Source: Pseudomonadota bacterium
GTDB taxonomy: Bacteria; Pseudomonadota; Gammaproteobacteria; Steroidobacterales; Woeseiaceae
Length of the DNA: 42,396 nt
Assembly (NCBI GenBank): GCA_027621915.1
Contig: JAQCAD010000027.1
Coordinates: 1 to 42,396, forward strand
Reading direction: 5' to 3'
The translations under genes were made by a program, and so were the position numbers. The notes below the pieces were generated by a model. That model did not search any database and was not told the DNA's origin. It saw only the letters and a program-made list of their open reading frames with translations. Shown piece by piece: positions 26,475-35,832 of this stretch. The number at the start of each line of letters is the position of its first letter. Positions within the stretch are counted from its first letter, which is position 1.

Positions 26475-27587
26475 ATGATCAGCTACAAAGACTATTGCGT
26501 GGCCGATCCGGATGACCTGGAGACACCGGCGATGCTGCTTTTCCTGGATGTCATCGAACACAATGTTAGAAATGTCTGCGACCTCGTGGGTGGTGGACAA
26601 AATCTTTTCGTGCACGTAAAGACTCACAAGTCAGAGGCTGTAGCTCGAATACAGGTAAAACATGGTATCGACAGTTTCAAATGCGCGACGCTGAAGGAAA
26701 CGGAAATGGTCCTGAATGCAGGCGCACGCAGAGCCATTCTTGCGTATCCGCAGGTGCAACGAAAAAAGATTGAGCGACTATTCGATCTGGTTGCAGACTA
26801 CCCTGACGCCTGGATTGCCACGATTGTGAGCTCACCGTTACATCTTGAGCCGCTCGCAGATGCCGCCAGCCGACGCAAGCAATCGATGCGTGTAATGTTG
26901 GATCTTGATGCGGGCATGCACCGCACGGGTATCGGATTCGGCGCCGACGCGTCAACCTTGTACCGGAATATCACCGCGCATCCTTACCTGCTGGCATCCG
27001 GTCTGCACCTTTATGACGGGCATGATAACTACAGCGATCCGGTTGAACGTGAGGCTCATGCGACTAAGCACATCGCAGAGCTCCGGCAATTCGAGGAGCA
27101 GTTAAACGAGGCTGGAATGGAAGTTCCATGCGTGGTTGCCGGCGGCAGCTGGTCTTTTGCTTACTACGCCCGGACCGACGGCATGCAGGGATCACCGGGC
27201 ACGTTTATCTACTGGGACGCGGGCTACAGTGGCGACATGCCGGATATGCCGTTTCGCTGTGCAGCCATGGTCTTGACTCAGGTAGTAGATCGTTATCCCG
27301 ACGCAGGGACAATTACCACCGACCTGGGGTGTAAAGGGATCAGCTCGGATCTTCCCGAGCAGGAACGTGCTCACCTGCTCGGCTACGACACTGCAAGACT
27401 CATATTGCAAAGCGAAGAGCACGGTGTGTTCCGAATCGCGGGTGAATTGCCACATGTCGGCGACTATTTGCTGGCGATACCGGGTCATATCTGCCCGACA
27501 ACCATTCGTTACCCGGGGAGCCACGTTATCGACGCGACCGGGAAAGTAGTTGATTACTTTCTGCATACGGCGCGCGACCGGCAATGA
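26475..27587 (+). CDS. DSD1 / D-threonine-aldolase-type PLP enzyme (alanine racemase N-terminal fold)
   Basis: This 370-residue fold-type III PLP enzyme has an AGGAAG ribosome site. TPAMLLFLDVIEHNV (17-31) opens the barrel, and the PLP lysine is Lys49 in HVKTHK. GLHLYDGHDNY and the C-terminal metal pair His338/Cys340 in PGHICPT identify the branch that includes D-threonine aldolase, D-serine dehydratase and beta-hydroxyaspartate aldolase. All act on D- or 3-hydroxy amino acids with a divalent metal. I cannot separate these activities by eye. It is preceded by operator site 1 and followed by an amino-acid permease gene, which supports a catabolic role. Confidence 0.88.
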   Translation: MISYKDYCVADPDDLETPAMLLFLDVIEHNVRNVCDLVGGGQNLFVHVKTHKSEAVARIQVKHGIDSFKCATLKETEMVLNAGARRAILAYPQVQRKKIERLFDLVADYPDAWIATIVSSPLHLEPLADAASRRKQSMRVMLDLDAGMHRTGIGFGADASTLYRNITAHPYLLASGLHLYDGHDNYSDPVEREAHATKHIAELRQFEEQLNEAGMEVPCVVAGGSWSFAYYARTDGMQGSPGTFIYWDAGYSGDMPDMPFRCAAMVLTQVVDRYPDAGTITTDLGCKGISSDLPEQERAHLLGYDTARLILQSEEHGVFRIAGELPHVGDYLLAIPGHICPTTIRYPGSHVIDATGKVVDYFLHTARDRQ

Positions 27588-27640
27588 ACTGAGAGTCAGG
27601 CCGCAACAGCAAATGAATACGAAGTAACAAGGAATAAACA

Positions 27641-28951
27641 ATGGCCGGATCCGGCAGCGCGCAAGACGAAGGGCTGATACGCGTAATCGGCACCGGCGCC
27701 CTGAGTCTGAGCGTGGTCAACCTGGTCGTCGGCGCCGGTATTTTTGCGTTACCCGGTCTCGTCGCTGCCGGTCTCGGATCTGCAGCGATCCTGGCCTACC
27801 TTATTTGCTCGATTACTGTTGCGCTTGTCTTTATGTGCTTTGCCGAGGTGGGCAGTCGAGTCACGCGAACCGGGGGCGTCTATGCCTATGTAGAAGAGGC
27901 GTTCGGCAATTTCGTTGGATTCATCGCATCCATCCTGTTCTGGTTCGGCTTTTCTGCGCTGGCCGATGCTGCGATCACGGTTGTCATGGTCAATTCCATG
28001 GCTGTCGTTTTTCCCATATTCGGCGAAACCATTCCGCGGGTAATCTTCATCGCGACGCTGTTGTCGTTTCTGGCAGTAGTCAACATCCGTGGCGTCAGAG
28101 CAGGCGTGCGGCTTTACATTTTCAATACCCTGGTCAAACTGGTGCCGCTCCTGCTCCTGATCGGCGCCGGGTTACTCGTGATGGATTTCAACAATCTTGT
28201 TATTCGCGAATGGCCCTCGGCGACGAGCATTGGTGCAAGCACGGTATTGTTGTTCTATGCTTTCAACGGGGCAGAGTCCGCATTGAGCACCAGTGGCGAG
28301 ATAAAGAACCCGGCAAGGACTGTTCCACTTGGCCTCCTGTTCGGCCTTTGCGGTGTACTCTTGCTCTACGTCGGGCTGCAAACTGTGTCGCAAGGTGTGC
28401 TTGGACCGGAGCTCGCCAACAGCACCGAAACGCCGCTGGTCGCCGTCGCGACCGAAATATTTGGCGACTGGGGTGGCAAGATGCTGATTGCTGCCGCAGT
28501 CATTTCAATTTACAGCACCCTGAGCGGCGATATGCTGGCTGGACCCAGGGTGATTTTCGCATCTGCACTGGACAACAACCTGCCAAAGATTTTTGGCAAG
28601 GTACATACAGAATTCAAGACGCCGCATGTTGCGATTATTCTGTACGCGATTGTCGTTGGCGTGTTTGCCGTAAGTGGCACGTTCAAATACCTGGCAGTTG
28701 TCGCAACAGGTTCGTTGTTGCTGGTCGATCTCGGTGTGATTCTTGCCGTCCTTAGGTTACGCAGGCGCGACGGTTTGCCGGCCGAGGAAGAGTTCCGGCT
28801 CCCATTCGGGCCGCTAATACCGATATTGAGTTTCATTGTTGTCGGTTGGTTGCTGCTGCAGGTTCCTTCGGGCGAAGCGCTTAGCATCGCCATCTTGGTG
28901 GGTGTTTGCGCGGCCGGCTACGGCATTCGTTCAATCCTTGCGGCGAGGTGA
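27641..28951 (+). CDS. APC superfamily amino acid permease
   Basis: This 436-residue protein has an AAGGA ribosome site and 12 membrane helices. The first helix carries the APC substrate-binding signature VVGAGIFALPG (near 30-40), and helix 6 contains LLFYAFNGAESALSTSGEIK with the conserved NGAE unwound segment. APC carriers import amino acids with protons or by exchange. It lies 53 bp after the DSD1-type gene and is probably in the same transcript, so the likely cargo is the amino acid that enzyme uses. Confidence 0.9.
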   Translation: MAGSGSAQDEGLIRVIGTGALSLSVVNLVVGAGIFALPGLVAAGLGSAAILAYLICSITVALVFMCFAEVGSRVTRTGGVYAYVEEAFGNFVGFIASILFWFGFSALADAAITVVMVNSMAVVFPIFGETIPRVIFIATLLSFLAVVNIRGVRAGVRLYIFNTLVKLVPLLLLIGAGLLVMDFNNLVIREWPSATSIGASTVLLFYAFNGAESALSTSGEIKNPARTVPLGLLFGLCGVLLLYVGLQTVSQGVLGPELANSTETPLVAVATEIFGDWGGKMLIAAAVISIYSTLSGDMLAGPRVIFASALDNNLPKIFGKVHTEFKTPHVAIILYAIVVGVFAVSGTFKYLAVVATGSLLLVDLGVILAVLRLRRRDGLPAEEEFRLPFGPLIPILSFIVVGWLLLQVPSGEALSIAILVGVCAAGYGIRSILAAR

Positions 28952-28994
28952 CATCAGAGCAGTGGTCGCGTGCCGCACGGCGGGAGAGTCACAA

Positions 28995-31900
28995 ATGAAA
29001 GTCGAAGTTCGAATTATCCAGCTACTGCTGTTGATCGCGCTCACTGGTTGCGGTGCCGACGACAGCGACCGGTTCAGCGCTTCGAAGAGCGATGCGGTCA
29101 ATTATCCGAGCGTGGATGCGAACTTTCTTTCAGCAGTTGAATGGCGGTTCGTCGGGCCATACCGCGGTGGGCGGGTTCTCGCCGTAGCAGGACGTAGCGA
29201 CGATCCGCTGGTCTACTTTTTTGGAGCTGCTCATGGTGGCGTGTGGAAGACCGTTGACGCCGGTCAGCATTGGCGCAACGTCTCGGACGGATTCTTCAAT
29301 TTCCCTGCAATCGGCGCACTGGACGTGTCGCTTTCGGATCCCGGCGTAATCTACGCGGGGACGGGCGAGGGCCTCCAACGACAATATATCTCGCCGGGGG
29401 ATGGCGTCTACAAATCCTCCGATGGTGGTGAGACCTGGACTCACGTTGGTCTGCCAAAAACACGGCACATCTCGCGGCTTCGAGTACATCCGGGCAATCC
29501 CGATATCGTGTACGTGGCAGCAATGGGAGACATGTTTGGTCCCAATGCGGAGCGTGGTGTCTATCGAACCACCGATGGTGGAGAGACCTGGCAACAGGTT
29601 CTCTATAAAGGAGAGACAACGGGTTCGGTTGACCTGGATATCGATCGAAGGAATCCGGATGTGGTTGTTGCCGCAATGAATCACCACGTGACCTATCCAT
29701 GGGACGAAGAAAGTGGTGGATCAACAAGCGGCCTTTTCAAATCAGAGGACGGTGGCGACACCTGGGCCGATATCACTCGCAACCCTGGAATGCCTACGGG
29801 ACTGGTTGGAAAGATAGGGATTGCCATATCGCCGGCTGATTCGAACCGAATTTATGCATTCATCGAGTCAGACAAAGGAGAGGGTGGAATCTACCGTTCC
29901 GATGACGGAGGATCGTCATGGCAGATGACGCATCAGGATCTTTATGCGTTGGAGATTCCAAACTCCTACAATCACATCACCGCCGATCCGGTGGATCCGA
30001 ACATCGTCTATATCCAGCCTATCAGCGGTTTTCAGAAGTCGACTGATGCAGGCCGCACATTCGAACCCATGCACACGATGAACTGGGACCCGCATGCGTT
30101 GTGGATTCATCCCACGGATTCTCACCGAATGATAAATGGCGGGGACGGGGGTGCCGAAGTGTCATTGAACGGCGGCATCTCCTGGTCGACCCTTGAGAAC
30201 CAGCCTACCGCAGATCTACTGAGTCTGGCCGTTGACGACAGGGAGCCTTACTGGGTCTACTCGGCGCAAAACGATAACAGCCATATCGCGATACCTAGCC
30301 AAACTGATGACACCGCTATTGGCTGGATGCACTACCGCCCTTTGCCTGTCGGCGAGGCCGGCCACACGGCGGTACAGCCCGATGGTCGTATCGTATATGC
30401 CGCAGACCGGTCCAGGATGTTTCGGGTCGATCAGGAAACCGGCCAAGCGCCGGATATCAGTGTCTGGCCCGAGGTAGAGTTCGGGACTGCCGTCAAGGAC
30501 GTGCAGTATCGTTTCTATTACTCATACCCGGTTCATCTGTCCGCCCATGACAACGCGACGCTGTACAGCGCGGCACAGTACGTTTTCAAATCGACAGACG
30601 AAGGCAAAACCTGGACAAGAATCAGCCCCGATCTCACCCGTAACGTCCAGCAGGTCATGCAGGAAATATCCGGCGGGCCGGTCAGTTCCAATGCATCTTC
30701 GTTATTTCACGTGAGCGTGATCCGGACGCTTGTCGAATCGCCGCTGGTTGATGGAGAGCTATGGGTGGGTACCGACGACAGTACCATCCAATTTTCCCCT
30801 GATGACGGCGAAAGCTGGCACGACGTATCGCCGCCCACGCTTCCTGAGTGGACAACAATTACCGCTGTTGAAGTTTCGCCGCACCATCCGGGGACGGTCT
30901 ATGTCTCCGGTGAACGGCACAGGGTGAGCGATCGTTCGCCGTACCTCTACAAGACAACCGATTACGGTGAATCCTGGCAACAGATTACCAACGGCATTCA
31001 AGCAAATGACTACTCGTGGGTCGTGCGTGAAGATCCTGTTCGTCAAGGATTGCTTTACGCCGGCACAGAAACCGGCGTCTATGTTTCATTCGACGCGGGC
31101 GATTCCTGGCAGTCACTGCAGAATAACCTGCCACCGGTCATCGTCATGAATATGACGGTAAAAGACGACGATGTGGTGATTGCGACACATGGCCGGGGAA
31201 TCTGGATTATGGACGACATATCGTCGCTTCGGGAGATCACGCCGGAAGTTGTATCGGCGCCGGTACACCTGTTTGATGTTGCCCCTTCAATCCGCCGGCT
31301 GCGTGGGGGCAGAGGATGGACGAGGATAAATAGCCTTAATGTTGCCAAAAATCCGCCACGCGGTGTGGTGATTGAATACTTCCTTGCGCAGGCCGCGACT
31401 GACGAAGTAACGCTCACGATTCTGGACTCGGGTGGCGCTGCAATCCAACAATTCGACTTGCTGCAAGAGGATACGGACCGTCCTTCTGGCATGGCCGGTA
31501 TGAAGCGATTCGTTTGGGACATGCGATATCCGGATGTCGAATTGCCCGCATCCGCAGGGGCATTAACCGACTTTAAAAGTTCCGATCACTCGCCACCGTC
31601 CAGGCCGGTAGCGCCGCCAGGACAATATGCGGTGCGGCTGACCGTGGACGGCAATCGCGTTGAACGGCCATTCGAGATTCGGAAGGATCCGCGGATATCG
31701 GCGAGCAACGAGGACTTGCGAGCCCAGTTCGATCTGATGCTGGGCATTCAGTCTCAAGTCTCGGCGGTCGCGGATCAAGTGCTGAGACTCAGAGCGGTTC
31801 GGGACGAACTGAAAGAACGCCAGGCTGAGTTGCCAGAACAGTCGCAATCGGAAATTGCCGGAGTTCTGCAGCAACTCGATGATATCGAAGGCACACTCAC

Positions 31901-32123
31901 AATCTGGATGGGGTCGGAGGAACATCCCATGATGTTCGGCCCGCCGGGCCTGATCCAGAAATTGAGCCGGCTGTCTGGGGCAGTCATAGCGGGCGACGCC
32001 AGACCTACAGCGTCGATGGTTGGGGTTTTTGAAGATTTGTCGGAACGTTTCGACGATCGACGCCGGCAATTGAATCAGATTATTGATCAGGTATCTGTGC
32101 CGTCTCGGTCCACCGGGCAATGA
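28995..32123 (+). CDS. Large Asp-box (BNR/VPS10-like) beta-propeller lipoprotein
   Basis: An upstream extension of the open frame overlaps the permease gene in another frame. ATG 28995 is preferred because GGGAGAG precedes it and the first residues form a lipoprotein signal, LLLLIALTGC. The product is 1042 residues. I count eleven Asp-box-like units (SxDxGxTW), among them SSDGGETW, TTDGGETW, SEDGGDTW, SDDGGSSW, STDEGKTW, SPDDGESW and TTDYGESW, which imply one or two seven- to ten-bladed propellers over residues 50-780. A C-terminal part (about 800-1040) has a beta domain and a helical region. Such proteins are often labelled glycosyl hydrolase or sortilin-like, but no catalytic function is established. 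It probably sits in the envelope, and its gene lies beside a secreted peptidase gene. Confidence 0.8.
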   Translation: MKVEVRIIQLLLLIALTGCGADDSDRFSASKSDAVNYPSVDANFLSAVEWRFVGPYRGGRVLAVAGRSDDPLVYFFGAAHGGVWKTVDAGQHWRNVSDGFFNFPAIGALDVSLSDPGVIYAGTGEGLQRQYISPGDGVYKSSDGGETWTHVGLPKTRHISRLRVHPGNPDIVYVAAMGDMFGPNAERGVYRTTDGGETWQQVLYKGETTGSVDLDIDRRNPDVVVAAMNHHVTYPWDEESGGSTSGLFKSEDGGDTWADITRNPGMPTGLVGKIGIAISPADSNRIYAFIESDKGEGGIYRSDDGGSSWQMTHQDLYALEIPNSYNHITADPVDPNIVYIQPISGFQKSTDAGRTFEPMHTMNWDPHALWIHPTDSHRMINGGDGGAEVSLNGGISWSTLENQPTADLLSLAVDDREPYWVYSAQNDNSHIAIPSQTDDTAIGWMHYRPLPVGEAGHTAVQPDGRIVYAADRSRMFRVDQETGQAPDISVWPEVEFGTAVKDVQYRFYYSYPVHLSAHDNATLYSAAQYVFKSTDEGKTWTRISPDLTRNVQQVMQEISGGPVSSNASSLFHVSVIRTLVESPLVDGELWVGTDDSTIQFSPDDGESWHDVSPPTLPEWTTITAVEVSPHHPGTVYVSGERHRVSDRSPYLYKTTDYGESWQQITNGIQANDYSWVVREDPVRQGLLYAGTETGVYVSFDAGDSWQSLQNNLPPVIVMNMTVKDDDVVIATHGRGIWIMDDISSLREITPEVVSAPVHLFDVAPSIRRLRGGRGWTRINSLNVAKNPPRGVVIEYFLAQAATDEVTLTILDSGGAAIQQFDLLQEDTDRPSGMAGMKRFVWDMRYPDVELPASAGALTDFKSSDHSPPSRPVAPPGQYAVRLTVDGNRVERPFEIRKDPRISASNEDLRAQFDLMLGIQSQVSAVADQVLRLRAVRDELKERQAELPEQSQSEIAGVLQQLDDIEGTLTIWMGSEEHPMMFGPPGLIQKLSRLSGAVIAGDARPTASMVGVFEDLSERFDDRRRQLNQIIDQVSVPSRSTGQ

Positions 32124-32135
32124 AGGTAGGCAACA

Positions 32136-32267
32136 ATGAAAGCCATCAGCTCATCAGCATTCGCCGCCACGAATTGGACACCGGTTTTCAGCTGCCAGGA
32201 TAGTTATTCCATTGGATGCCAGGGCGTCGATCCGAGCGATCCATTACTAACACAGGAAATGAAATGA
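32136..32267 (+). CDS. Possible 43-residue peptide translationally coupled to the S9 peptidase
   Basis: ATG 32136 is preceded by AGGTAGG five bases upstream. The 43-codon frame ends in a TGA that overlaps the peptidase ATG (ATGA at 32264-32267). The peptide reads MKAISSSAFAATNWT, continues through a Cys pair (FSCQDS, IGCQG) and ends LLTQEMK. I do not recognise it. The ribosome site and the four-base overlap with the next gene favour real translation. Its short length and lack of a known family leave it uncertain. Confidence 0.35.
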   Translation: MKAISSSAFAATNWTPVFSCQDSYSIGCQGVDPSDPLLTQEMK

Positions 32268-34279
32268 ACAGGTACCTGCTAATCGCAATTGCATTATTTC
32301 TTGTTGCCGCGACCAGTCCTGCGATCGCGAAAGATGCGGAGAACCAACGACCTATCCAGATCGTGGACTATTTCAATATTGATTCGGTTGGCAGTCCGCG
32401 GGTCAGTCCCGATGGAGCGTGGGTCGCCTATACCGTGGGTTCTCAGGATCTCCAAAAAGACACCCGTGAATCCCGGGTCTGGATGATTGCGCAGTCGGGT
32501 GGCGATCCTCTCCCAATGACGGCAAAAGGATCCTCTGCGTGGAGTTCCGGCTGGAGTCCGGACGGCAAGCGCTTGTCATTCCTCGCCATGAGTGAGGATA
32601 GCGAAAGTTCACAGGTCTTCACGCTGAATGTGCGCGGTGGCGAGCGAGTGCAGTTGACCGATGTTGATGGCGGGGTTGAGGGCTACGAATGGTCACCCGA
32701 CGGGAAGCGACTGGTACTGGTTATCCGTGATCAGGAAGCGGACAAAGGGCCCGGACCCTGGGTCATCGATCGTTTGAAATTCAAGGACGATTATGTCGGT
32801 TATTTGAATCGGCTACGCGCTCACCTGTTTGTTTTTGATGTGGACAAGAAGACGCTGGTGCAGATTACAGCAGGCGACTACGAAGATTATTCGCCGGCCT
32901 GGTCTCCAGATGGAAGCAAGATCGCCTTTGTCAGCAATCGCACTGCCGAGCCGGACGCCAGTTCCAATTCCGACATCTGGTTGGTGGATCCGGGTACTCC
33001 TTACGAGCAACAGGAACCAGTCCGGGTAACCACGAACCCCGGCTCCGACGGTTCGCCGATCTGGCACCCCGATGGCAAGAGAATCGGCTACATCATGACG
33101 GCCACGGACCGGACCGACGTACCCGATTCCTACCTGCAGTCGAAAGTTGCGATCATCCGTCCCGGCGACGATGAACCCGTGCTGCTGACGACAGAAGCAC
33201 TCGACCGCAAGGCCTACGACCCGCAATTCTCTCCCGACGGAAGTCACATCTACGTCATGCTCGAGGATGACGGCCAGGTCCAGCTGGCCAGCGTGTCGGT
33301 CAACGATGGCACGTTGAGCCGGGTTGTTACGGGGCAGGTCCGGGTGGAAGCGATCGCCGTTGCGCCGGATGGCAGTGTCGTCCTCGCCATCAGCAAGCCG
33401 CGCCTGCCTGGAGAATTGTTCGTGCTTGACCCACCAGCATCCGGCGCTTCTCGCGAGCTGCGCCGCCTCACTCACGTCAATGATGAGTTGCTGAGTTCGA
33501 TCTTTCTGTCAGACGTTGAGGAGCTGCGTTTTCCCACGCTCGACGGCACCGAGATCCAGACTTTCGTCTACAAACCGGACTCCTTCAATCCGGATCATCA
33601 GTACCCGGCCATTCTCTGGCTCCACGGCGGGCAGGAATCCCAGTACGACTATGGTTTCAATTTCCGGGTCCAGTTGTTTGCGGCCAACGGCTATGTTGTG
33701 GTGATGCCGAATGTTCGCGGTTCTGGTGGCCGGGGGCTCGACTTCGCACTCTCCCTTAACAAGGCTTATGGAACGCACGATGTCGAAGATGTGATCGTGG
33801 CGACTGACTACCTCATCGAACAGGGGTATGTCGATCCCGACCGGCTCGGCGTCGGCGGCTGGTCGTCTGGCGGGACGCTTACGAATGTAGTGATTGCCAA
33901 GACGGATCGATTTGCCGGCGCCATCAGTGGCGCCAGCGTCGGCTGGTATACGTCCACCTACGGTCACGACCCCTACGTGCTGTGGTGGCATACGGAACTC
34001 GGCTCGCCATGGGAGAACCGCGATCTCTGGGATTCAATCTCGCCGTTCATGCTGGTGGAAAACATCACGACGCCGACGCTGTTCATCGGCGGGGAGAAGG
34101 ACTGGAATCAGCCGATTATCCACTCCGAGCAGATGTACCAGGCGATGAAGTACCTCGGCCGCGAGGTGTCGCTGGTTGTTTATCCCGATGCGCACCACGG
34201 CATCAGACGGCCTGTTTATCAGCAAGATCTGCTCGAGCGATTTATCGACTGGTTCGACAAGTACGTTAAGCGAGACTAG
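32264..34279 (+). CDS. S9 family peptidase (prolyl oligopeptidase/acylaminoacyl peptidase type), secreted
   Basis: ATG 32264 follows an AGGAAA ribosome site and starts a Sec signal peptide (IAIALFLVAATSPAIA), giving 671 residues. The N-terminal half has PD40-type propeller repeats (SPDGAWVAYTVG, WSPDGKRLSFLA, WSPDGKRLVLV, WSPDGSKIAFVS, WHPDGKRIGYI). The C-terminal hydrolase domain holds Ser534 in GWSSGG, Asp613 in GGEKDWNQP and His645 in DAHHGI. These enzymes cleave short peptides after proline or release acylated N-terminal residues. It should act in the periplasm and supply amino acids to the permeases encoded nearby. The next gene begins only three bases after its stop. Confidence 0.93.
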   Translation: MNRYLLIAIALFLVAATSPAIAKDAENQRPIQIVDYFNIDSVGSPRVSPDGAWVAYTVGSQDLQKDTRESRVWMIAQSGGDPLPMTAKGSSAWSSGWSPDGKRLSFLAMSEDSESSQVFTLNVRGGERVQLTDVDGGVEGYEWSPDGKRLVLVIRDQEADKGPGPWVIDRLKFKDDYVGYLNRLRAHLFVFDVDKKTLVQITAGDYEDYSPAWSPDGSKIAFVSNRTAEPDASSNSDIWLVDPGTPYEQQEPVRVTTNPGSDGSPIWHPDGKRIGYIMTATDRTDVPDSYLQSKVAIIRPGDDEPVLLTTEALDRKAYDPQFSPDGSHIYVMLEDDGQVQLASVSVNDGTLSRVVTGQVRVEAIAVAPDGSVVLAISKPRLPGELFVLDPPASGASRELRRLTHVNDELLSSIFLSDVEELRFPTLDGTEIQTFVYKPDSFNPDHQYPAILWLHGGQESQYDYGFNFRVQLFAANGYVVVMPNVRGSGGRGLDFALSLNKAYGTHDVEDVIVATDYLIEQGYVDPDRLGVGGWSSGGTLTNVVIAKTDRFAGAISGASVGWYTSTYGHDPYVLWWHTELGSPWENRDLWDSISPFMLVENITTPTLFIGGEKDWNQPIIHSEQMYQAMKYLGREVSLVVYPDAHHGIRRPVYQQDLLERFIDWFDKYVKRD

Positions 34280-34282
34280 TTG

Positions 34283-35692
34283 ATGACAAAGCGAAAATTC
34301 AGAGTTCCACATACGCTTGTCATCCTCTTTTCGATGGTGGTGCTAGCGCAGTTGCTGACCTACGTCATTCCGGCCGGATCCTTTGAGCGGACAGAGATCG
34401 AGTCAGGTCGCATGCAAGTCGTTCCCGGCAGCTTCCACATCACCCCGGACGCCCCTGCGGTTTCGCCGTTTGCAGCGCTGACGGCGATTCCAAAAGGATT
34501 CAGCAGTGCGCACGAGATTATTTTTTTCGTCTTTATTATCGGCGGCCTGTTTGCCGTACTGCGGGCGACAGGTACTCTTGATGCCGGCATGGCCGCGCTT
34601 CTGCGGCGCTGGCGCAAACGACCATTCTTGTTGATCGCCGGCAGCATGACGCTGTTTGCATTTGGGTCCAGCACCGTGGGATTCGGAGAGGAGTACTATC
34701 CCTTCGTGCCGGTCCTCGTCAGTTTGTGCCTGGCGCTTGGTTACGACCGTATGACGGCCATCGGCATCATCATGGTCGGCTATGGCACCGGTTACGGACC
34801 CGCAATTATCAACCCGTTCACGACACTTATTGCACAGGACATTGCAGGACTGGAGCCTGCGTCCGGTCTCTGGTACCGGCTGATTTGCTTTTTCATATTT
34901 GTCGGCATCGGCATCCACCACGTCTGGTCCTACGCCAAGCGCGTCGGCAATGATCCTTCCAAAAGCCTCGTGGCCGACATCGACGTGCCGGCCGGTGCGG
35001 CGATACCGAGGGATCAAAGTCCGGCGGCCCTCGATGACCTGCCGCCGATGACGAAAGTTCAAAAGCTGATCATGACCGCGATCGTCGTCGCCATGGTCAT
35101 GCTGATCTACGGTATGACGGTCTGGAAATGGGGTCTGTTCGAGATGCAGGGCCTGTTCGCCGGCCTGACACTAATCATCGCCGTCATTGCCCGAATGAGC
35201 CCGGACGAAACGGCAACTGAGTTCAGTATCGGCGCAGGCAGTCTTACGAGTGTTGCCCTGTTGATCGGTGTAGCCCGGGCGATCCAGGTGGTTCTGGATG
35301 AGGGCGGCATCGTGGACACAATGGTCTACGGTATCAGCGTTCCCGTCCAGGAGTTGCCCGGGGCCATCGCCGCGATTGGAATGTTCTTCGTTCAAAGTCT
35401 CGCCAACTTTTTTATTCCTTCAGGTAGTGGGCAGGCTTACGTCACGATGCCGATTATGGCGCCACTGGCGGACCTCGTCGGAGTGAGCCGACAGGTCGCC
35501 GTGCTGGCATTTCAATTCGGTGACGGCTTCAGCAACATTCTGATCCCAACACAGTACGTATTGATTGGCATACTGGGGATGGCTGGCATTCCTTATGATC
35601 GCTGGTTGATATTCGTTATGCCCCTCATGATCAAGATTGCTATCGTCGGATCGCTTGCGTTGGTGGTGGCCGTACTGATCGGTTACGAGTAG
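34283..35692 (+). CDS. YfcC/DcuC-type ion-coupled carrier (C4-dicarboxylate or amino-acid transporter)
   Basis: From ATG 34283 (an in-frame TTG sits directly before it) the protein has 469 residues and about 12 hydrophobic segments. The motifs VIPAGSFER near the N-terminus, GFGEEYYPFVPVLVSLCLALG, GYGTGYGPAIINPFTT and FFIPSGSGQAYVTMPIMAPL are typical of the YfcC/DcuC group. Family members carry C4-dicarboxylates, citrulline/ornithine or other amino acids. The gene is almost contiguous with the S9 peptidase gene, so the carrier probably takes up its products or a related keto- or dicarboxylic acid. It seems to end the plus-strand transcript that begins at 26475. Confidence 0.85.
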   Translation: MTKRKFRVPHTLVILFSMVVLAQLLTYVIPAGSFERTEIESGRMQVVPGSFHITPDAPAVSPFAALTAIPKGFSSAHEIIFFVFIIGGLFAVLRATGTLDAGMAALLRRWRKRPFLLIAGSMTLFAFGSSTVGFGEEYYPFVPVLVSLCLALGYDRMTAIGIIMVGYGTGYGPAIINPFTTLIAQDIAGLEPASGLWYRLICFFIFVGIGIHHVWSYAKRVGNDPSKSLVADIDVPAGAAIPRDQSPAALDDLPPMTKVQKLIMTAIVVAMVMLIYGMTVWKWGLFEMQGLFAGLTLIIAVIARMSPDETATEFSIGAGSLTSVALLIGVARAIQVVLDEGGIVDTMVYGISVPVQELPGAIAAIGMFFVQSLANFFIPSGSGQAYVTMPIMAPLADLVGVSRQVAVLAFQFGDGFSNILIPTQYVLIGILGMAGIPYDRWLIFVMPLMIKIAIVGSLALVVAVLIGYE

Positions 35693-35709
35693 GTTGTGAC
35701 TCGACGACA

Positions 35710-35727
35710 ATTGTCTTCAACGACAAT
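35710..35727 (+). terminator. Weak hairpin after the transporter gene
   Basis: ATTGTC, loop TTCAAC, GACAAT form a 6-bp hairpin 17 bases after the transporter stop, followed by GTTCTTGG, which is only partly T-rich. It may end the 26475-35692 transcript ahead of the gntR promoter. The stem is AT-balanced and short, so this is tentative. Confidence 0.3.
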
Positions 35728-35765
35728 GTTCTTGGCGTGTGCAGATCACCGTGCGGGCTCAAAAC

Positions 35766-35810
35766 TTGACAGAAAAAAATACGGCATGCAAGATGGTATT
35801 CCAAATGGCA
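35766..35810 (+). promoter_or_regulatory. Promoter-operator module, site 2 (gntR promoter)
   Basis: A consensus -35 TTGACA (35766-35771), 11 bases, GGCATGCA (35783-35790), then ATGGTATTCCAAAT (35793-35806). CAAGAT occupies the -10 position 17 bases after -35. The operator is a 24-bp palindrome centred at 35798/35799: TGC (35787-35789) pairs with GCA (35808-35810) and TGG.AT.CCA forms the core. Its overlap with the -10 region implies repression of the adjacent gntR gene by its own product. Confidence 0.75.
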
Positions 35811-35822
35811 TTGGCATATGGC

Positions 35823-35827
35823 GGAGG
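35823..35827 (+). promoter_or_regulatory. Ribosome binding site fixing the gntR start
   Basis: GGAGG stands five bases before ATG 35833. The upstream in-frame ATG 35818 has no such site and lies directly against the operator, so 35833 is the better start. Confidence 0.7.
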
Positions 35828-35832
35828 CCATT

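Noticed and set aside
27179-27200. GGCATGCAGGGAT inside the DSD1-type gene as a fourth operator
   Set aside because: It matches only the GGCATGCA half; the TATTCCAAAT core and the -35 box are absent.
27805-28755. 316-codon plus-strand frame within the APC permease gene
   Set aside because: Frame-shifted shadow rich in Arg, Cys and His; the permease frame has the full membrane-helix pattern.
32200-32225. GATAGTTATTCCATTGGATGCC before the S9 peptidase as a degenerate operator
   Set aside because: Shares TATTCCA but lacks GGCATGCA, the palindrome arms and a correctly spaced -35 box.
32813-33475. 220-codon minus-strand frame inside the S9 peptidase gene
   Set aside because: Antisense to the PD40 propeller repeats; no recognisable domain.
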